The notes: a model not told the origin generated them from the letters alone. A stretch of 64,000 bases of DNA from Ficedula albicollis (GCF_000247815.1 NW_004775930.1:459746-523745); one strand, 5' to 3'; counted from the stretch's first letter, positions 1-11,882 are shown. Program-made: numbers and translations.

Positions 1-355
1 GATTTAGAGTCCTACATTTGCATGACACTGCCTCCAGGATGTGCTTCACACACATCCAGAGGGACATGTTTCACTTCACTAACAGTCGTATCTGTGGCTC
101 AGATCTGTGGCTGTCCCTGTCTTGGCAGTTTCATTGTGCCTTTCAGGGAGACAGCAAACCAGCCAGAATTGTCTGCAGACATTCTGTTTCCTGGGATAAA
201 AAAACTCCAATCTATTGAAATTTGAGTACTCGATTAACTAGTCAAAGATACCTAGGAAAGCATGATGCAGACACTCATTTTTCTGCCCTTAATAAAAGAA
301 ATCTTTGGGCTTTTATTAGGGATTTCTGAATTTGGTGCTTGTTTTTTATTTTCAG
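1..355 (+). other. SLC28A3: SLC28A3 intron, 3' part
   Basis: This is intron sequence ending in a good acceptor: a T-rich tract (gttttttattttcag) directly before 356. The open frames here (about 18-225) do not match the part of CNT3 expected before the TES segment, so no exon is called. Confidence 0.75.
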
Positions 356-481
356 ACAGAGTCTCCTCTCCTGGTACGGCCTTACTTACCATATATCACC
401 GAATCTGAGCTCCATGCAGTCATGACAGCAGGATTCGCAACTATTGCTGGAAGTGTCTTAGGAGCATATATTTCTTTTGGG
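356..481 (+). CDS. SLC28A3: SLC28A3 exon a (first exon in window)
   Basis: This 126-base exon is phase 0 at both ends and encodes residues 1-42 of the visible product. It begins [10 protein letters not shown], which holds the Glu equivalent to human CNT3 Glu343, a residue implicated in nucleoside and cation binding. It ends with the membrane segment around [20 protein letters not shown]. The acceptor is at 354-355 (AG) and the donor is gtaaga at 482. Confidence 0.95.
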
Positions 482-3400
482 GTAAGACATGGGAAGAGAA
501 CTAGAAAATATATGGTTTATTTGAAATCATCTAAATATTTAGCCGAGCTATAATTCTTTAAAGGTATCCCTCAAGCATTCCCACTGGTTTTTTCTTTGGG
601 TTTTTTTTGTCTCTGAAGGAATTAGCCACAAAATTCCCTGGTCTGACAGCTCATTCTCTTCTTATGAGCAATATGTGCTTTTAATGACCTCCTGTCATCC
701 AAACAACTAAAAAATTTAATTGCATTCCTACCTGTTTGTGCATAATATGGTTATAATGGAGTATTTTCTGTTACCTGGAATTCTAGGTCTCCTCCTCCCA
801 TCTACTGACTGCTTCCGTCATGTCAGCACCAGCATCATTAGCTGTCTCCAAATTATTCTGGCCTGAAACTGAAAAGCCTCCGGTAACTCTGAAGAGTGGC
901 ATAGAAATGGCAAAAAGGTAAGCTGATTCTAGGTACTAGTTAAAGCTACTGCAAAAATCAGATCTGAAAAATTAACTCCCCACACGTAAACTCTAAGGGG
1001 ATTATGTTGTAGGTGTGCAAGCAGTAGTTACAGACTAAATACTGCAAACGGTTGATTTATGAATTCAAGTGAGTGTGCCCCATTACAATCTAACATATGC
1101 CAAAGACCTGGGCCAAACTGTAAACTCTCCAAAGAAAGAGGGAAATGCCTACCTGAGGTGACCTGCCAGGAGGCTTTCCCATGTAGTGTTGCTGTCTTTT
1201 TTATGTAATGAATCTGCAAATGCAAACATATAAAAAGCAAAGGCAAAGTAATCATTTCAACAACAGCAGCAAATTCATTGCCCATCTGCGGGGGGACTTC
1301 TCTTAATAATGACAGGTAAAAAAAAGGCTTGGAAGGACCTGTTCCTGAACGGCCCAGGCTTTTCTGCAAGGGCTGGGTGGAAGAAGAGCAGTGACCACTG
1401 CCTAATCCTAGCAGTGCTACAGTTTTGAGATCTGATCCATATCCTGCCCAACCCTGAACGTACCAGAATCCTCAGGGTACTACAAGCATACTCTTCAAGT
1501 GTCTGCCATGAGGACTGATGGGAAAAGCCTACTTCACCTCACCATTCCTCTTCATTATTTTCTCTGTGAGCATACAGACAGCTTCTGTCCTAGAATTTTA
1601 ATGAAGTGCATGTACCTTTTAGTTCTGTTATTTGTTCTTGAATTTAAAGATGTTCACATTCTGGTTTTCTCTTCATTGGCAAAGTGAATCAAAGAACCTG
1701 CTGCAAGCAGCCAGTCAGGGTGCCTCTACGTCCATCGGGCTGGTAGCAAACATCGCCGTGAATGTAATCTCCTTCCTTGCCCTGCTGAGTTTCCTTGACT
1801 CATCCCTTTCTTGGGTGGGCAATTTGTTTGACTATCCACAGCTGAGCTTTGAGGTATGGTCTCCAGATTCTTCCAGCTGACATGCATGCATAATTTTTCT
1901 TTCTCAAATTTAAGTGCTTGTGTGGTTTGCTTGTAGTTGGGTTTTTTTTTTTTTGTTCTCATTTTGTGTTTTAACATGATCTAAACCCACATCTTATTTG
2001 CATGTTCTGAAAAATTTCTTAACAGTTAAAGTAAAAAATTTTTGCCGTGTAAGTACTTCTATGTCTTTTAGTTGGCATATAGTTTCCCTCTGCGGTGTTC
2101 TTGCCAGCCCTCAGGGTATGTTTATACAGAGTGGGCTAGCACCTCCCTTCTCTGACTTGGCAGTGCGGCACAGCTGCTAGTTACATACTTGCCAAGCATT
2201 AACATCTCCTTCAGCTAAACATAAAAGTGGCTTTAGCTTCAGAAGGTCCCATCAAACCCTTGATGCTCACTAGGATGAGCCTAGGAACACTGGGGAAAGG
2301 CTGGACTTGCCTGAAACCCGACTTAGTTCTCAATACAATTAAAATGTAAAACTGTACCCAAATGTCTCAACAGAGCGAATGGGTTTCAAACAGGACTTCT
2401 GTTTGAACCTAGGTCTATATGTAATTTTTGACCCAATGCAATCACCCAGTTTCAGTGGTTTCGGCCTTTTTGTTTTGCAAGAGCCTTATAAAAGCCCTGT
2501 GAGAAACATGGATATAACTTGTATTAAAGGTGCTGCGGAGGTGAATAGCCACTCATAACAGATATGGCTTCAGCAATACTAAGTTATTACCCTGCCAAGC
2601 TTTCACAGATATCTCGCTGTGCCCCAGACACCCACAGCTGAGGAAAGGCACAAGTATGCATGCCTCAGGCATACTCATCAGGGCCTCACATTTTAATAAC
2701 TGCTGGGTGGTGTAAGATTTGGACAAGTAGCAAGTCCACAAGGAATTGAGACACACAGACATGATGCATGCAGCCAATCTTCCCTTAGGGGAGACACTAG
2801 TGTGTAACCTTTTGGGGGCAGAGAAACCGGCCAGAAATAGCAACTGCCTAAAGACCTCTCTTACATTCCCTAAGGACAATCTGAACGAACCCTTTCACAG
2901 CTGGAGCTATTTTCTCTCATATAGAAATAAGCTATACGGTGATATGAGATTTCTTTTTCAATTTGCATAAATCTTATAATGCCAGGAAAAAATAGATACA
3001 GCTTTAATTGTGTCAGATGCACAGATTTTATGCAGAGACAACTCTTTCGTTTACACCAGTTGGAGTCCAATAACCTGATAATTAAGCATGTTCATTAACA
3101 CATTTGATTCAATCAGCAGAAGAATTAGAATCCTCACTTCTCTTATCAGCTCTTTTAGTTCAATCTTTCTTCTTTTCATCAAACACCATGCCTAATTTGA
3201 AGCCATTATTGAGGGAAAAGAAGGCACAAAAACCATTGCTTTAAATTAGTGGCATATAATAATATTTTGTTACATCTAGAGTCTGGATTAATGTTTTAAA
3301 GTTACTCAAGCATGCCTGACAATTAAAAACACTCCCAGAGTTCATGGCAGGAAAAAGTCAAGGCAAACTTTCCAATTTGCTAAAATAAAACCATCCTTAT

Positions 3401-6400
3401 TTTAAGTTGAAAGAACTTACTGCCTGCTATTGTTCTTTGACCATGTCTTTTGACCTTCTTATACATTTTGCAGAACATTTGTGCTTATGTCTTCATGCCA
3501 TTCTCTTTCATGATGGGAGTAGACTGGGAAGACAGTTTTATTGTTGGTGGACTACTAGGTTACAAAACTTTCTTCAATGAATTTTTGGCTTATGAGCGCC
3601 TTTCACAGCTGATTCAAAAACGAAAAAATGGTGGAAGCATGTACATTAATGGTGTGAAACAATATATGACAGTAAGTACTATTTTCTGTTCTACAGATTT
3701 ATTTGATAAAGTACTCCAATGTTGAAACTTAACTTATTTTTTAATACTGGCATAAAATGGTTGCATATTACTCTAAGATGTGTTTTTGAGCAACAGAGTT
3801 CAATTATGAAAGTGGAATTATGAAATTCCTCTGTGCAGTTGCTGTGACTGTTATTGCCCTAGCTGTCTTGAACAAGCATACAAACAGAAGGGGGTGGGTT
3901 TGGGAAACATGCAGTGTCCCGCAGGACACTACACTTAAGACAGAGGCTGTCTTCAAGGCAAGTTTCTTCTTACCTGATTCTCAGCACTTCTCTATGACCT
4001 ACTCTCCCAAAGAAACCCTGAAGAAGAACTTGATCCTCCTGCCCTTAGAGGTTTGTCCAAACATTAAACTTGGAAGAGAGGCATGCAGCAAGCTCTAGCA
4101 GATGGCATTACTGGCACACCTTTGCTGTCGGCTGTCGTTCTCTCCACAGAGCGCAGTAATAAAAGACATGGCATACACCTCCCTTGCCACACTGAGTCCA
4201 ACCAGTCTGTCTCAATCAATCTCAGCCTTGTCCCATGTCTCATTCAGAGTTTACCCAACAGACATAAGTTGTTGGGCAAGCAGTAGATCTTACTACAGTG
4301 CCCTGAGGAAGGCAATGCTAAGAGCATCTTGCATGTGTGCATGGGGCCAAAGGTCATGCAAAGTGACCAAAACTGACCTTTGCAGACGTGACAGCTCCAC
4401 TGTCTCGCATTCACACACACAGCACATGCTGAATTCATCCTGAGCACAGATGGCAAAAACCATGGTATCCAACTTTGCATCTCCACTGATCCTTCTTTTT
4501 CAAATCAAGACAGATTGTCACTGTGGAGAAGCCCTGAATTAGAAAGTATTTTGTACAGCTCTTACTTCTTGGAATCAGCTGAGATGGTGTGGATATCTCT
4601 TATATTAAAAACCAAAACCAAATTCCTGACCACTTTCATTCCTGATTAACAGAACATATTTCACATGTGGAGGTAGAAAGCCAGATGGTCTGAAATATTC
4701 ACACCCTTGCCTGAGTGTTCATTACCAGTGTTCCTGAAATTCCTGGCAATAGAACACTGGGCTACAATGACCTTTGATGTGTTTTGCTATTGCTGTGCTT
4801 CCTTCTACTATGTGAATATGACACTGTATTCCTGCATGAGGGAATAAGAGTTTTTAAGTATGAAATGCAGCCTTAAAACACAGATCCTAGGAACTTTATT
4901 TCACTTTTTCTTCCCCATAAGATGTCATATAGAACTTCCACATTCATTTCTAGTACCTATGAAGAGCTGTATTACCCTTCATGGCAAAAAGCTCTGAGAA
5001 ATATAAACAATTTTGATTCATAACACTGGTAAAAATTGGCTAGTACCCATTATAATTACAGCACAAGGGTTCAGGTAAGGGTGTGCTTGGCTTCCATTTT
5101 TAATTTCTCTTCAGCTGCAGAGCTCTCTAATTCATCCACACACAGATATTCACTCAGACTGAGCAAACAAGTGTCTTCACCTGAGTCATTAATTACATGG
5201 CTTCCTGTTTTCGGAGCTAGGAAAGTGCAAATGAAAGCAGGGAGATCAGAGTACACAGAGCTTTTTCTAGGAAAAGCTGGTAGAGTGTGTACTTGAAAAA
5301 CATTTTCCTGCATTTGTACAGATTGATTGAAAGTACCTCCAAATTGATGTTCATAAAAGAGGAATTAAACCAGAGAAACTCCTAATAAACAGGAAACCTG
5401 CTAGAACACTCGCTCATTTTCAGCTTGAACCTAAACCACAGTAAATAGGAATTCAGAGCTGCCAGGGGAACAAAAATCCATTTGCTGAGATATGTTGCCT
5501 CCTTTCTCAAAATGTTTGAACTACATTTGTTTGAAGGCTTGCAAGGTTTGTAGCCTGATTTCACATGAAGTTATTTGGTGTCCTGTGAAGGGTCCCTCCG
5601 TGGAGGCAAAGGCAATTGGCTTGTCTCTGCTCTGAGGTCCAGGCTTAGAGGGTGTTACCCAAGGGGAGAAAGGTGGCAGAAGTCAGTATGGAAATAAGCA
5701 GTTGATGGGGATTCCAAAATCCTAACCTCCCTTCCTGCCTGTCAACACATCAATGCATCCACTTTCTAGAAGACCAATTTGCCTTCTTTGCACGGGGTGG
5801 AGCATGCACAGAGCAGCTTTGTATATAGAGCCCTCTGCTTCTTCGGGGACAAAAGTCAGGAATGCATACCAAAACCTGAGGTTTCAAAAGAGTTTATTAG
5901 AAGCATCCAGCTGTGAAAAACAAGTTGAGTTATAGCTCTCTGACTCATACTTTCAGAAAACAGCAGCTAAATTGCCACTAGTAAGATAAGTTGTTTTTTT
6001 TTTCTTTAATTACTAGTACTCACTTCAAAAAGGCACAACAGTATACGTGAAAGATAAAATCATATGGTTTGTGAGTCCTCACATGGGCAGTGGGTGTAAA
6101 AGCCTGTGACTTTCAATAAGGAAACAAGTCTACCTTTATGAAAGCCACACTTTTGGCACCAAGCAAGCAAAACAGTTATTTTTGTACTCAGAGCCACAGT
6201 GCCATGTTTTCAGACCTTTAAATCACAATGAGCTGTTTCAAACCATTCAGAGGGCATGTCTTTGCTTTTCAGGTTCGCTCTGAAGTCATCGCCACCTATG
6301 CTCTCTGTGGCTTTGCCAACTTTGGCTCCCTGGGACTGGTAATAGGAGGCCTGTGTAAGAACCACTCTCGCAGTTGTTTGTCAAGAAATCCCAAAAAAAG

Positions 6401-9400
6401 CACCCAAAGGAGCCAGCTGGGAGTGAAGCTTACTAACATGAGGGTCTGAGCAGCTGCTCTGCCAAGGCCTAGCACGCAGCTGTGAATGGAAGGGCACCCA
6501 GAGGGGCACAGGTTTTGGTGGGGATGTACTGAGAGAGGTGCTGAAGGCAAGCGGAAGGAACCAAGCCATTCTGATAGCCTTCCTTGTTTAGCCCTCAAAC
6601 ATGAGCTTGAGCTACTACTACCACCCATGAGCTTCAAGAGGAGCAGATCAGCTCCATAGCATGCTGGTTTGAAAGATGAATTTTGCCATTTCCTGTAAAA
6701 ATAACACGTAGATGAAGTAGGCGTATAGGGAAAGAATTAAAAAAAAAAGGTTTTCAGATATCAATGGAAAAAGAAAAATTGAGAAACCACCTGAGTTCCT
6801 CATCAGGCAACCAGAATTGCTGGCAATCCTCTTTAGACTGAAGCCACAGTGGGCTCTGCTGTGCCAGCAGTAGGGCAGCATAGAGGAGCAAGACCCAGCC
6901 ATGGGGCCAGACTCTTCTCAAGGGCACAATCCATCACAGACATGCAAACTGCCAAAGCAAACAAAAGTTAGCATTTTATATATAAGCCACCCTCTTAACA
7001 GAGAGAGTCAACACTGGCACTTGGGTTTCAAATAATCCACTAAATAATATGACATTTTTCCTCCATGCTTCCCCTAGTTTAAAATGCAGGGTGGGAAATA
7101 ACTCCTATGGGGGCAAAAGCTGGCAGATTCACCTTCCTTATATGTATTTCTGTTTGACATACACTTTGTTTTTCTTCGTAGCAAGCATTGCTCCCACAAA
7201 AAAGAAGGAAATAGCTGACAGTGCTTTCAGAGCAATGATTGCAGGAACTGTGGCGTGTTTCATGACAGCCTGTGTCGCAGGTACAGTGCTTGGGTTTGGT
7301 GTCCCCTACAGTCAGTGACCACCATGTGGCACTGCACCAGCACCATACTATATCCTGCCCCTGTCACTCAAGCACGTGTATTTTTGTGCTTGGCAGGATT
7401 AAAAGTTGATATGAGACAGAAGATTCCTGAAAATTAGAATATGAAAATATGTAAAGATTTTAGTTCTTCCATTATGCCTGTGTTTTTGGGAGGGTGGTAT
7501 GGTGTTTTAATGCTGGAGTGTTTTGCTGGGGTTTTTTTAGTTAGTTTGTCTGCACAGAAAACATGACTCATAAACAAAGCATATTATAGGTGAATTACAA
7601 TCCCTCCTCAACACCACTAGATATGGGAATAGAGAACTAATTTTGGAAAAGAAACAGAAAAGTGGAATGAAAGGGTGTAAAAAAGAAAGAGTAAGGGAGA
7701 ACCTGAACAATTCTTTGTCATAATGTTAAGCCAATATTTTGAGTGGATATTATTTCCACCCAGCACTTAGGCTTGTGAAATGGTCCTAAAATGGGACTCC
7801 ACAGCTGATCCATATTTTCAAAATTTCAGCTTCAATCTGAGCAAACAATCACAATCCAACAGTCATTTTAGGGAATAAATTAAAAAAAACAAATTAATTA
7901 TTCAAAAGATTAATTAATTTATATGTTTCAGTAGGTAAAATGTATTCTCAGGATTTCATAATCCCTTTTCCAGTTCTCTTTCCCGAGCATGTAATATACA
8001 AAATTGTATCATGGAGGTTAAAGCACTCATATTTCAACAGCAAAGAAAGATCTTGGTAGTTTATGCAGCTAAAACCACAATGTCTCTTTCTACCACAACC
8101 TCTCTACACCTTTGTGTTCATGGTAGCAGCAGAAACATACACATTTAAAGATAAGCCCACACTGTTTTCTGAAGGCTACAGAACAGCACACTTAAAATAA
8201 CATTAGTCTCACAGCCATCCGTAATATTTTAATACATGACACTACTCTGCATAACTGAGGAACCAGGAAGCCCTACTAAAATGTGTCATTTCACAATACT
8301 GATCTTAAGAATAATATTGTGAACAGCCACTGAGAAAATCTCTCCAAGATAATAGAATATGCTTTGGAAAGAAAATTGCATTCCACCCACTCCTGCCATG
8401 GCAAATGCTTTCCTTACGCTCAGGAGAAAGTAGAAAAGTCAAGCAACTTCTATTACCCCAGTTAGGATAAGAATATATTAAAAATATGCCCAAGTTCCAT
8501 AACATTACATATAGAAGGAGCTATTACTTTCATACTTTTGTGTCTCCATTTCTCCAGTTAATGATGACATTAGTATTTATAGGAAATTTTAGAGAATATC
8601 TATCAAAACAAACTCAGTTTAAAGCAAAATAGAGGTTCTGTATATACTTGCACATCTATAAATGCAGCATAGCTTCTTTTTGGTTGATGAAAGCACACTG
8701 ACCCAGCAGTGGGGAAGAAAACCAAAGTTATCCAAGTGTAACAGGTTGCTGTAGTTTCATTTCTACATATAAAAAGTAAACAAATTGCTATGGTTGCTCC
8801 TTAATTCAGTTCTTTAAAATTATTCAGATTAGAAGTCCCGCAGTTCAAGGGTTTTGACCTTGTACCTCTACACAATCTCCTTAAATGGTGATTTTGCATC
8901 AGCCAGGATGGTTCATTTGATCATGACCCCATGACTAACATTCTCAAGTCTTATCTTCCTCTTCCTTTACTCATTGAGAAAATTGTAACTTACTTCACAG
9001 GAATGCTGACTGCCCCTGGTGTGGAAGTTCCTTGCCATATTTTATTAGGAAATGCTTCCAACTTCACAGATTTCCCTCCCAACAGCACAGAGCTAGTTGA
9101 ATGCTGCCAGCGTCTCTTCACCAGGTATTGTGAACACTTTATCCTCTGAGTAAAATTTAGGGAGCTCATATCTTCTCTGAAAACCTATTTTTTTCTTTTA
9201 GCCTTTTTTCTTAGGCATCTACTTTCAGTGAATAGCATCTTTTAGAGGAATGGGTATTTTAGTGCTGTTGAATCATTTTCCTCTTCTTGGGGAATTTTTC
9301 TGTTGCATGACAAACACCTACAGAACCAACAGACAATTCAAAATATCTTTGTTGAAATCTCCTCGTGAGAGGAAGGTCAAGCACTGATCTCTCCTCTGTG

Positions 9401-10852
9401 CTGACCATTGACAGGACCTGAGGCCATGGCCTGAAGTTGTAAATACCTAGGGAAGGTTTAGGGTGGGTATCAGAAAGAGGTTCTTCCCCCAGAGAGTGTT
9501 TGGACACTGAAACAGGCTCCCTAGGGCAGTGGTCATAGCACCAGCCTGACAGAGTTCAAGAAGCATTTGACAGTGCTCTCAGGCACATGGTGTCACTCTT
9601 GGGGGTGGTGCTGTGCAGGGCCAGGAAATAGACTCAATGATTTTTGGTTTATCTCAAATACAAAAAAATAAATAAAATATTTGAACTAATAAAACATTAA
9701 CATCATAATTTGAGGATAGCACTAACAAAAAAACAGTCAGGAGCCTTTCCCTCCCTCCCCTCTTCTGTCTGTAATGTGACTGAAGATAACAGTAATCAGG
9801 CCTATTTACGCTGAAAACTTTACATGCATTTAAAGTAGAAAAATATTTAAATATAAATTGTATTTCACAGCTCTCTATCCAATATCCAAGGCAGAGAAGA
9901 AAGAAATACTGATACTAAATAAGGAATGTATTCAGATGTACTTAACACCATATCACAAAGAACCAAAGGTCTATGTATTTAGGTTATGGCAAGAACCTTT
10001 CAAATTTATCCTTATGTGCTGCTTTTTGGTTTTGGTTTGGTTTTTTGTGTGTGGGTGTTCTTTTTTGTTTGTCTGTTTGGAGCTTTGGGTTTTTTCTCTT
10101 GTTTGTTTGTTTGGTTGGTTTTGTTTGGTTTTGTTGTTGTTGGTTTGGATTTTTTTTGCTTTTTTTCCCCTATTTTCACAACTTATTACTTTAGAAATAA
10201 ATGCTCTTAATTCACCCTTTTCCCTTGATATTGAAAACAGAACTTAGACAGAGAAAATAATCTCTGGGTACAATCAATCATTCTTATTTCTTCGTTACTC
10301 CAACTTTTGCTCATCACAGTAATTTCAACTCTATCAGGTTGCTACCAAGACAAGAACCTGCTCTATTTTCAGCAGAACAAATGTTAAGCAGATGCTTTGA
10401 AAATAAAAAAGGTATTGAATACAGAAGTGATACCCTCAAACATTTCAGTTGTCTAGGGAGATATACCAGAGGCATGAGGGCTTCATACAGAAAAACAGAA
10501 ATTATCCTGATAAAAAAGGAAGAACATCTGGATCTGGCACTTGGCTGGTGTTTGGAAAGTCTTCTCTCTGTTTTATTTCTCATGAAAATTTTAACATATC
10601 TAAAGTTGCTTTGGAGAAAAGTGTGTGTTCCCATGTGCATGTGTGTGTGTGTGTATATACATATACTGCAGAGAGAGGTTCCCATGACAAAATGCTGTGA
10701 TTCTCTGAAAAGGAATTTTATCTGATTTCTGCTTTATTTCCTTCCCCAGTGCAAATCATTCGGAGGTGATCTTCCCTGCAGGAAACTACAGTCTGAATTC
10801 CTGGAAAGTGTGTTGCCAAATACTGGGTCAACCTGCTTTTCATTGTACTTAG
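356..10852 (+). CDS. SLC28A3: SLC28A3 (CNT3) nucleoside transporter, C-terminal half, eight exons
   Basis: Concentrative nucleoside transporter 3 moves purine and pyrimidine nucleosides into the cell, driven by Na+ (and H+), at the plasma membrane. Exons at 356-481, 787-917, 1685-1853, 3474-3671, 6273-6354, 7182-7280, 9001-9124 and 10750-10852 join in phase to 1032 bases (343 residues plus TAG). All seven introns begin GT and end AG. The product contains the CNT signature [12 protein letters not shown] at about residues 172-183 and the segment [10 protein letters not shown] at residues 1-10. The Glu at residue 2 and the Glu of NEF at residue 178 are 176 apart, the same spacing as Glu343 and Glu519 of human CNT3. 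The end of the tail ([15 protein letters not shown]) resembles CNT3 rather than the shorter CNT1/CNT2 tails. The first half of the gene lies left of the window. No frameshift or internal stop is seen. CNT1 or CNT2 is a less likely alternative. Confidence 0.93.
482..786 (+). other. SLC28A3: SLC28A3 intron
   Basis: A 305-base intron with donor gtaaga and acceptor ttctag. It is AT-rich and no repeat or other feature is recognised. Confidence 0.85.
787..917 (+). CDS. SLC28A3: SLC28A3 exon b
   Basis: This 131-base exon starts in phase 0 and ends after two bases of a Ser codon (AG|T). It encodes [20 protein letters not shown], a core transport-domain stretch strongly conserved in CNT proteins, then [10 protein letters not shown] and a charged loop. 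The donor is gtaagc at 918. Confidence 0.95.
918..1684 (+). other. SLC28A3: SLC28A3 intron
   Basis: A 767-base intron without a recognised repeat. The acceptor is ggcaaag ending at 1684. Open frames on either strand here have no recognisable similarity. Confidence 0.8.
1685..1853 (+). CDS. SLC28A3: SLC28A3 exon c
   Basis: This 169-base exon completes the split Ser codon and ends in phase 0 after a Glu codon. It encodes [11 protein letters not shown], a conserved CNT segment, then the hydrophobic helix [19 protein letters not shown] and the reentrant-like stretch [14 protein letters not shown]. The donor is gtatgg at 1854. Confidence 0.95.
1854..3473 (+). other. SLC28A3: SLC28A3 intron
   Basis: A 1620-base intron holding a T-run near 1938 and otherwise unremarkable AT-rich sequence. 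No repeat family or non-coding RNA is recognised. It ends in tttgcag at 3473. Confidence 0.8.
3474..3671 (+). CDS. SLC28A3: SLC28A3 exon d, carries the CNT signature motif
   Basis: This 198-base exon is phase 0 at both ends and encodes 66 residues. It begins [18 protein letters not shown] and contains [12 protein letters not shown], which fits the family motif (G/A)xKx3NEFVA(Y/M/F) with V replaced by L. The Glu of NEF corresponds to human CNT3 Glu519, which takes part in cation and nucleoside coordination. A basic loop (QKRKNGG) and NGVKQYMT follow. The donor is gtaagt, the strongest in the gene. Confidence 0.96.
3672..6272 (+). other. SLC28A3: SLC28A3 intron (longest in window)
   Basis: A 2601-base intron. 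No recognised repeat, and the open frames (for example 4102-4443) have no protein-like similarity. It ends in a pyrimidine-rich acceptor (tttgcttttcag). Confidence 0.8.
6273..6354 (+). CDS. SLC28A3: SLC28A3 exon e
   Basis: This 82-base exon starts in phase 0 and leaves one base of a Ser codon. It encodes [20 protein letters not shown] and GLVIGGL, a CNT-conserved stretch ending in a membrane helix. The donor is gtaaga at 6355. Confidence 0.95.
6355..7181 (+). other. SLC28A3: SLC28A3 intron
   Basis: An 827-base intron with no recognised repeat. The acceptor is ttcttcgtag at 7181. Confidence 0.8.
7182..7280 (+). CDS. SLC28A3: SLC28A3 exon f
   Basis: This 99-base exon completes the Ser codon, encodes [19 protein letters not shown] and then the last membrane helix ([13 protein letters not shown]), and ends one base into a Gly codon. 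The basic KKK loop before the helix matches the CNT layout. The donor is gtacag at 7281. Confidence 0.95.
7281..9000 (+). other. SLC28A3: SLC28A3 intron
   Basis: A 1720-base AT-rich intron. It holds a cluster of TAATTA-type motifs around 7875-7925 (see findings) and no recognised transposable element. The acceptor is cttcacag at 9000. Confidence 0.8.
9001..9124 (+). CDS. SLC28A3: SLC28A3 exon g, extracellular tail
   Basis: This 124-base exon completes the Gly codon and encodes the start of the C-terminal tail ([15 protein letters not shown]). Three N-glycosylation sequons follow: NAS and NFT, then NST, and next an ECC pair. A Cys-rich, glycosylated extracellular tail is typical of vertebrate CNTs. 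It ends two bases into a Ser codon; the donor is gtattg. Confidence 0.92.
9358..9640 (+). mobile_element. CR1 LINE 3' end, truncated
   Basis: The sequence follows the CR1 3' region in order: GCACTGATCTCTCCTCTGTG, the block with CAGGACCTGAGG, TTCTTCCCCCAGAGAG, ACAGAGTTCAAGAAGC and CTCTCAGGCACATGGTG. It lies sense to SLC28A3. The usual ATTCTATG tail is decayed. It is 5' truncated and non-functional. Confidence 0.85.
10019..10168. repeat. TTTG-rich low-complexity tract
   Basis: About 150 bases made mostly of TTTG, GGTT and T-runs. It creates artificial Phe/Leu/Gly-rich open frames on the + strand that should not be read as genes. Confidence 0.85.
10636..10665. repeat. TG/TA microsatellite
   Basis: A short alternating TG run passing into TA, close to the last SLC28A3 exon. 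The repeat is seen directly. Confidence 0.85.
10750..10852 (+). CDS. SLC28A3: SLC28A3 terminal coding exon
   Basis: The first base completes the Ser codon and 33 residues follow before TAG at 10850-10852. The peptide begins [20 protein letters not shown] and ends PAFHCT. Two more N-glycosylation sequons (NHS, NYS) and the CC pair match the layout of the CNT3 C-terminus. The reading frame is fixed by the previous seven exons. Confidence 0.92.
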
Positions 10853-10924
10853 GTTGAAGTTTTAATATTTTTGACAGGTTAAATCATAAATAAGAACTGT
10901 GTTCCTTGGAAAAAAGGAAATAAA
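10853..10924 (+). terminator. SLC28A3: SLC28A3 3' UTR and probable poly(A) signal
   Basis: The sequence after the stop codon contains AATAAA at 10919-10924, 67 bases after TAG. That would give a very short 3' UTR. Whether this signal or a later one is used cannot be told from sequence alone. Confidence 0.6.
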
Positions 10925-11354
10925 TTTCCTTCACTACAAAGAGTGTCAATTTCCCCCATGGAGTCTTTATTTTTCATCTCTTACTAGCCCAATTCCTCTG
11001 ACCTGCTTGGAATTATTTATAAATTGAACTGGGATAAATGGAAGACAGCTCTTGCTGCAGAGTTCTTCTCCCACTACAAATCAGAATAGAAGAACATTTC
11101 TAAGCCTGGTTCTCCTCCTCTTATTTCTACCCTGAAACTGACTAATTTGTCAGATTAAACTGCTATGGGCATGAAGTAAATCAGATTCAGAAGATTTGGC
11201 TGCCGCTTACAGAAATCTATGAACTAGAAATAATATTCAGAGTTGCCATCAACTTCTAATAGTATTTCTGCCCTTTTTGATGGCAAAGAAGTCTTTACTG
11301 CATTAAGAGAAATTACTCTTCTCAGAAATCTGCATTTTCTGCCAAGATAACTCT

Positions 11355-11397
11355 GTATATACACATATATAGATACATACATATATATATATATATT
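11355..11397. repeat. TA-rich microsatellite
   Basis: Alternating TATA/CATA run, seen directly. Confidence 0.85.
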
Positions 11398-11859
11398 CCT
11401 ACCTGTACTTATGTAGCTATAGCTGTGCATAAACTGAGCTGCAAACCTGTTCTACCTCATCAGCTTGGCCACTTTAGCACCCAAACTGGGGGCTAGCCAC
11501 TCTGTGCCACAGTCCTCCTTCTTCTGCCCACAGGAAAGTGCAGGAAATTGGTCCCTGTTTAGAGTTAACTTGTCTGAATGAAAATGTCCAGACTCCAAGT
11601 AAATCTTCCTGTATTGATTCTTCTATATCTATGTTTTTAACCATTGTGAAAATTGATCCTGGAGACACCAATCAGGAACTTTTATACACATTTGACCATT
11701 ATCAAATGCAGGAAAAATCAGGTCCCTACCATGACTATTCCCTTTCAAGCAAGGTTAATGTAGGAGAGGTTTGCAGGACGCCCTTGAAGAAGAAAGTGTG
11801 TTATGATTTTAAGCTTCAGAACTTTCATGGGCTTGAAAACTGATAAGTTCTGTGCAGAG

Positions 11860-11882
11860 ATGGGGGGGAGAGAGAGAGAGAG
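11860..11882. repeat. G-run and GA microsatellite
   Basis: A run of seven G followed by GA repeats, seen directly. Confidence 0.85.

Larger units (their letters stand above)
9125..10749 (+). other. SLC28A3: SLC28A3 last intron
   Basis: A 1625-base intron holding a CR1 3' end (about 9358-9640), a T/G-rich low-complexity tract (10019-10168) and a short TG repeat (10636-10665). It ends in a clear acceptor (ccttccccag). Confidence 0.85.

Noticed and set aside
18..225. Possible upstream SLC28A3 exon
   Set aside because: The translation does not match the CNT segment expected before the first visible exon, and no suitable donor follows in frame.
9858..10247. 129-codon hydrophobic frame within an SLC28A3 intron
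   Set aside because: It comes from the TTTG-rich low-complexity tract, not a membrane protein.
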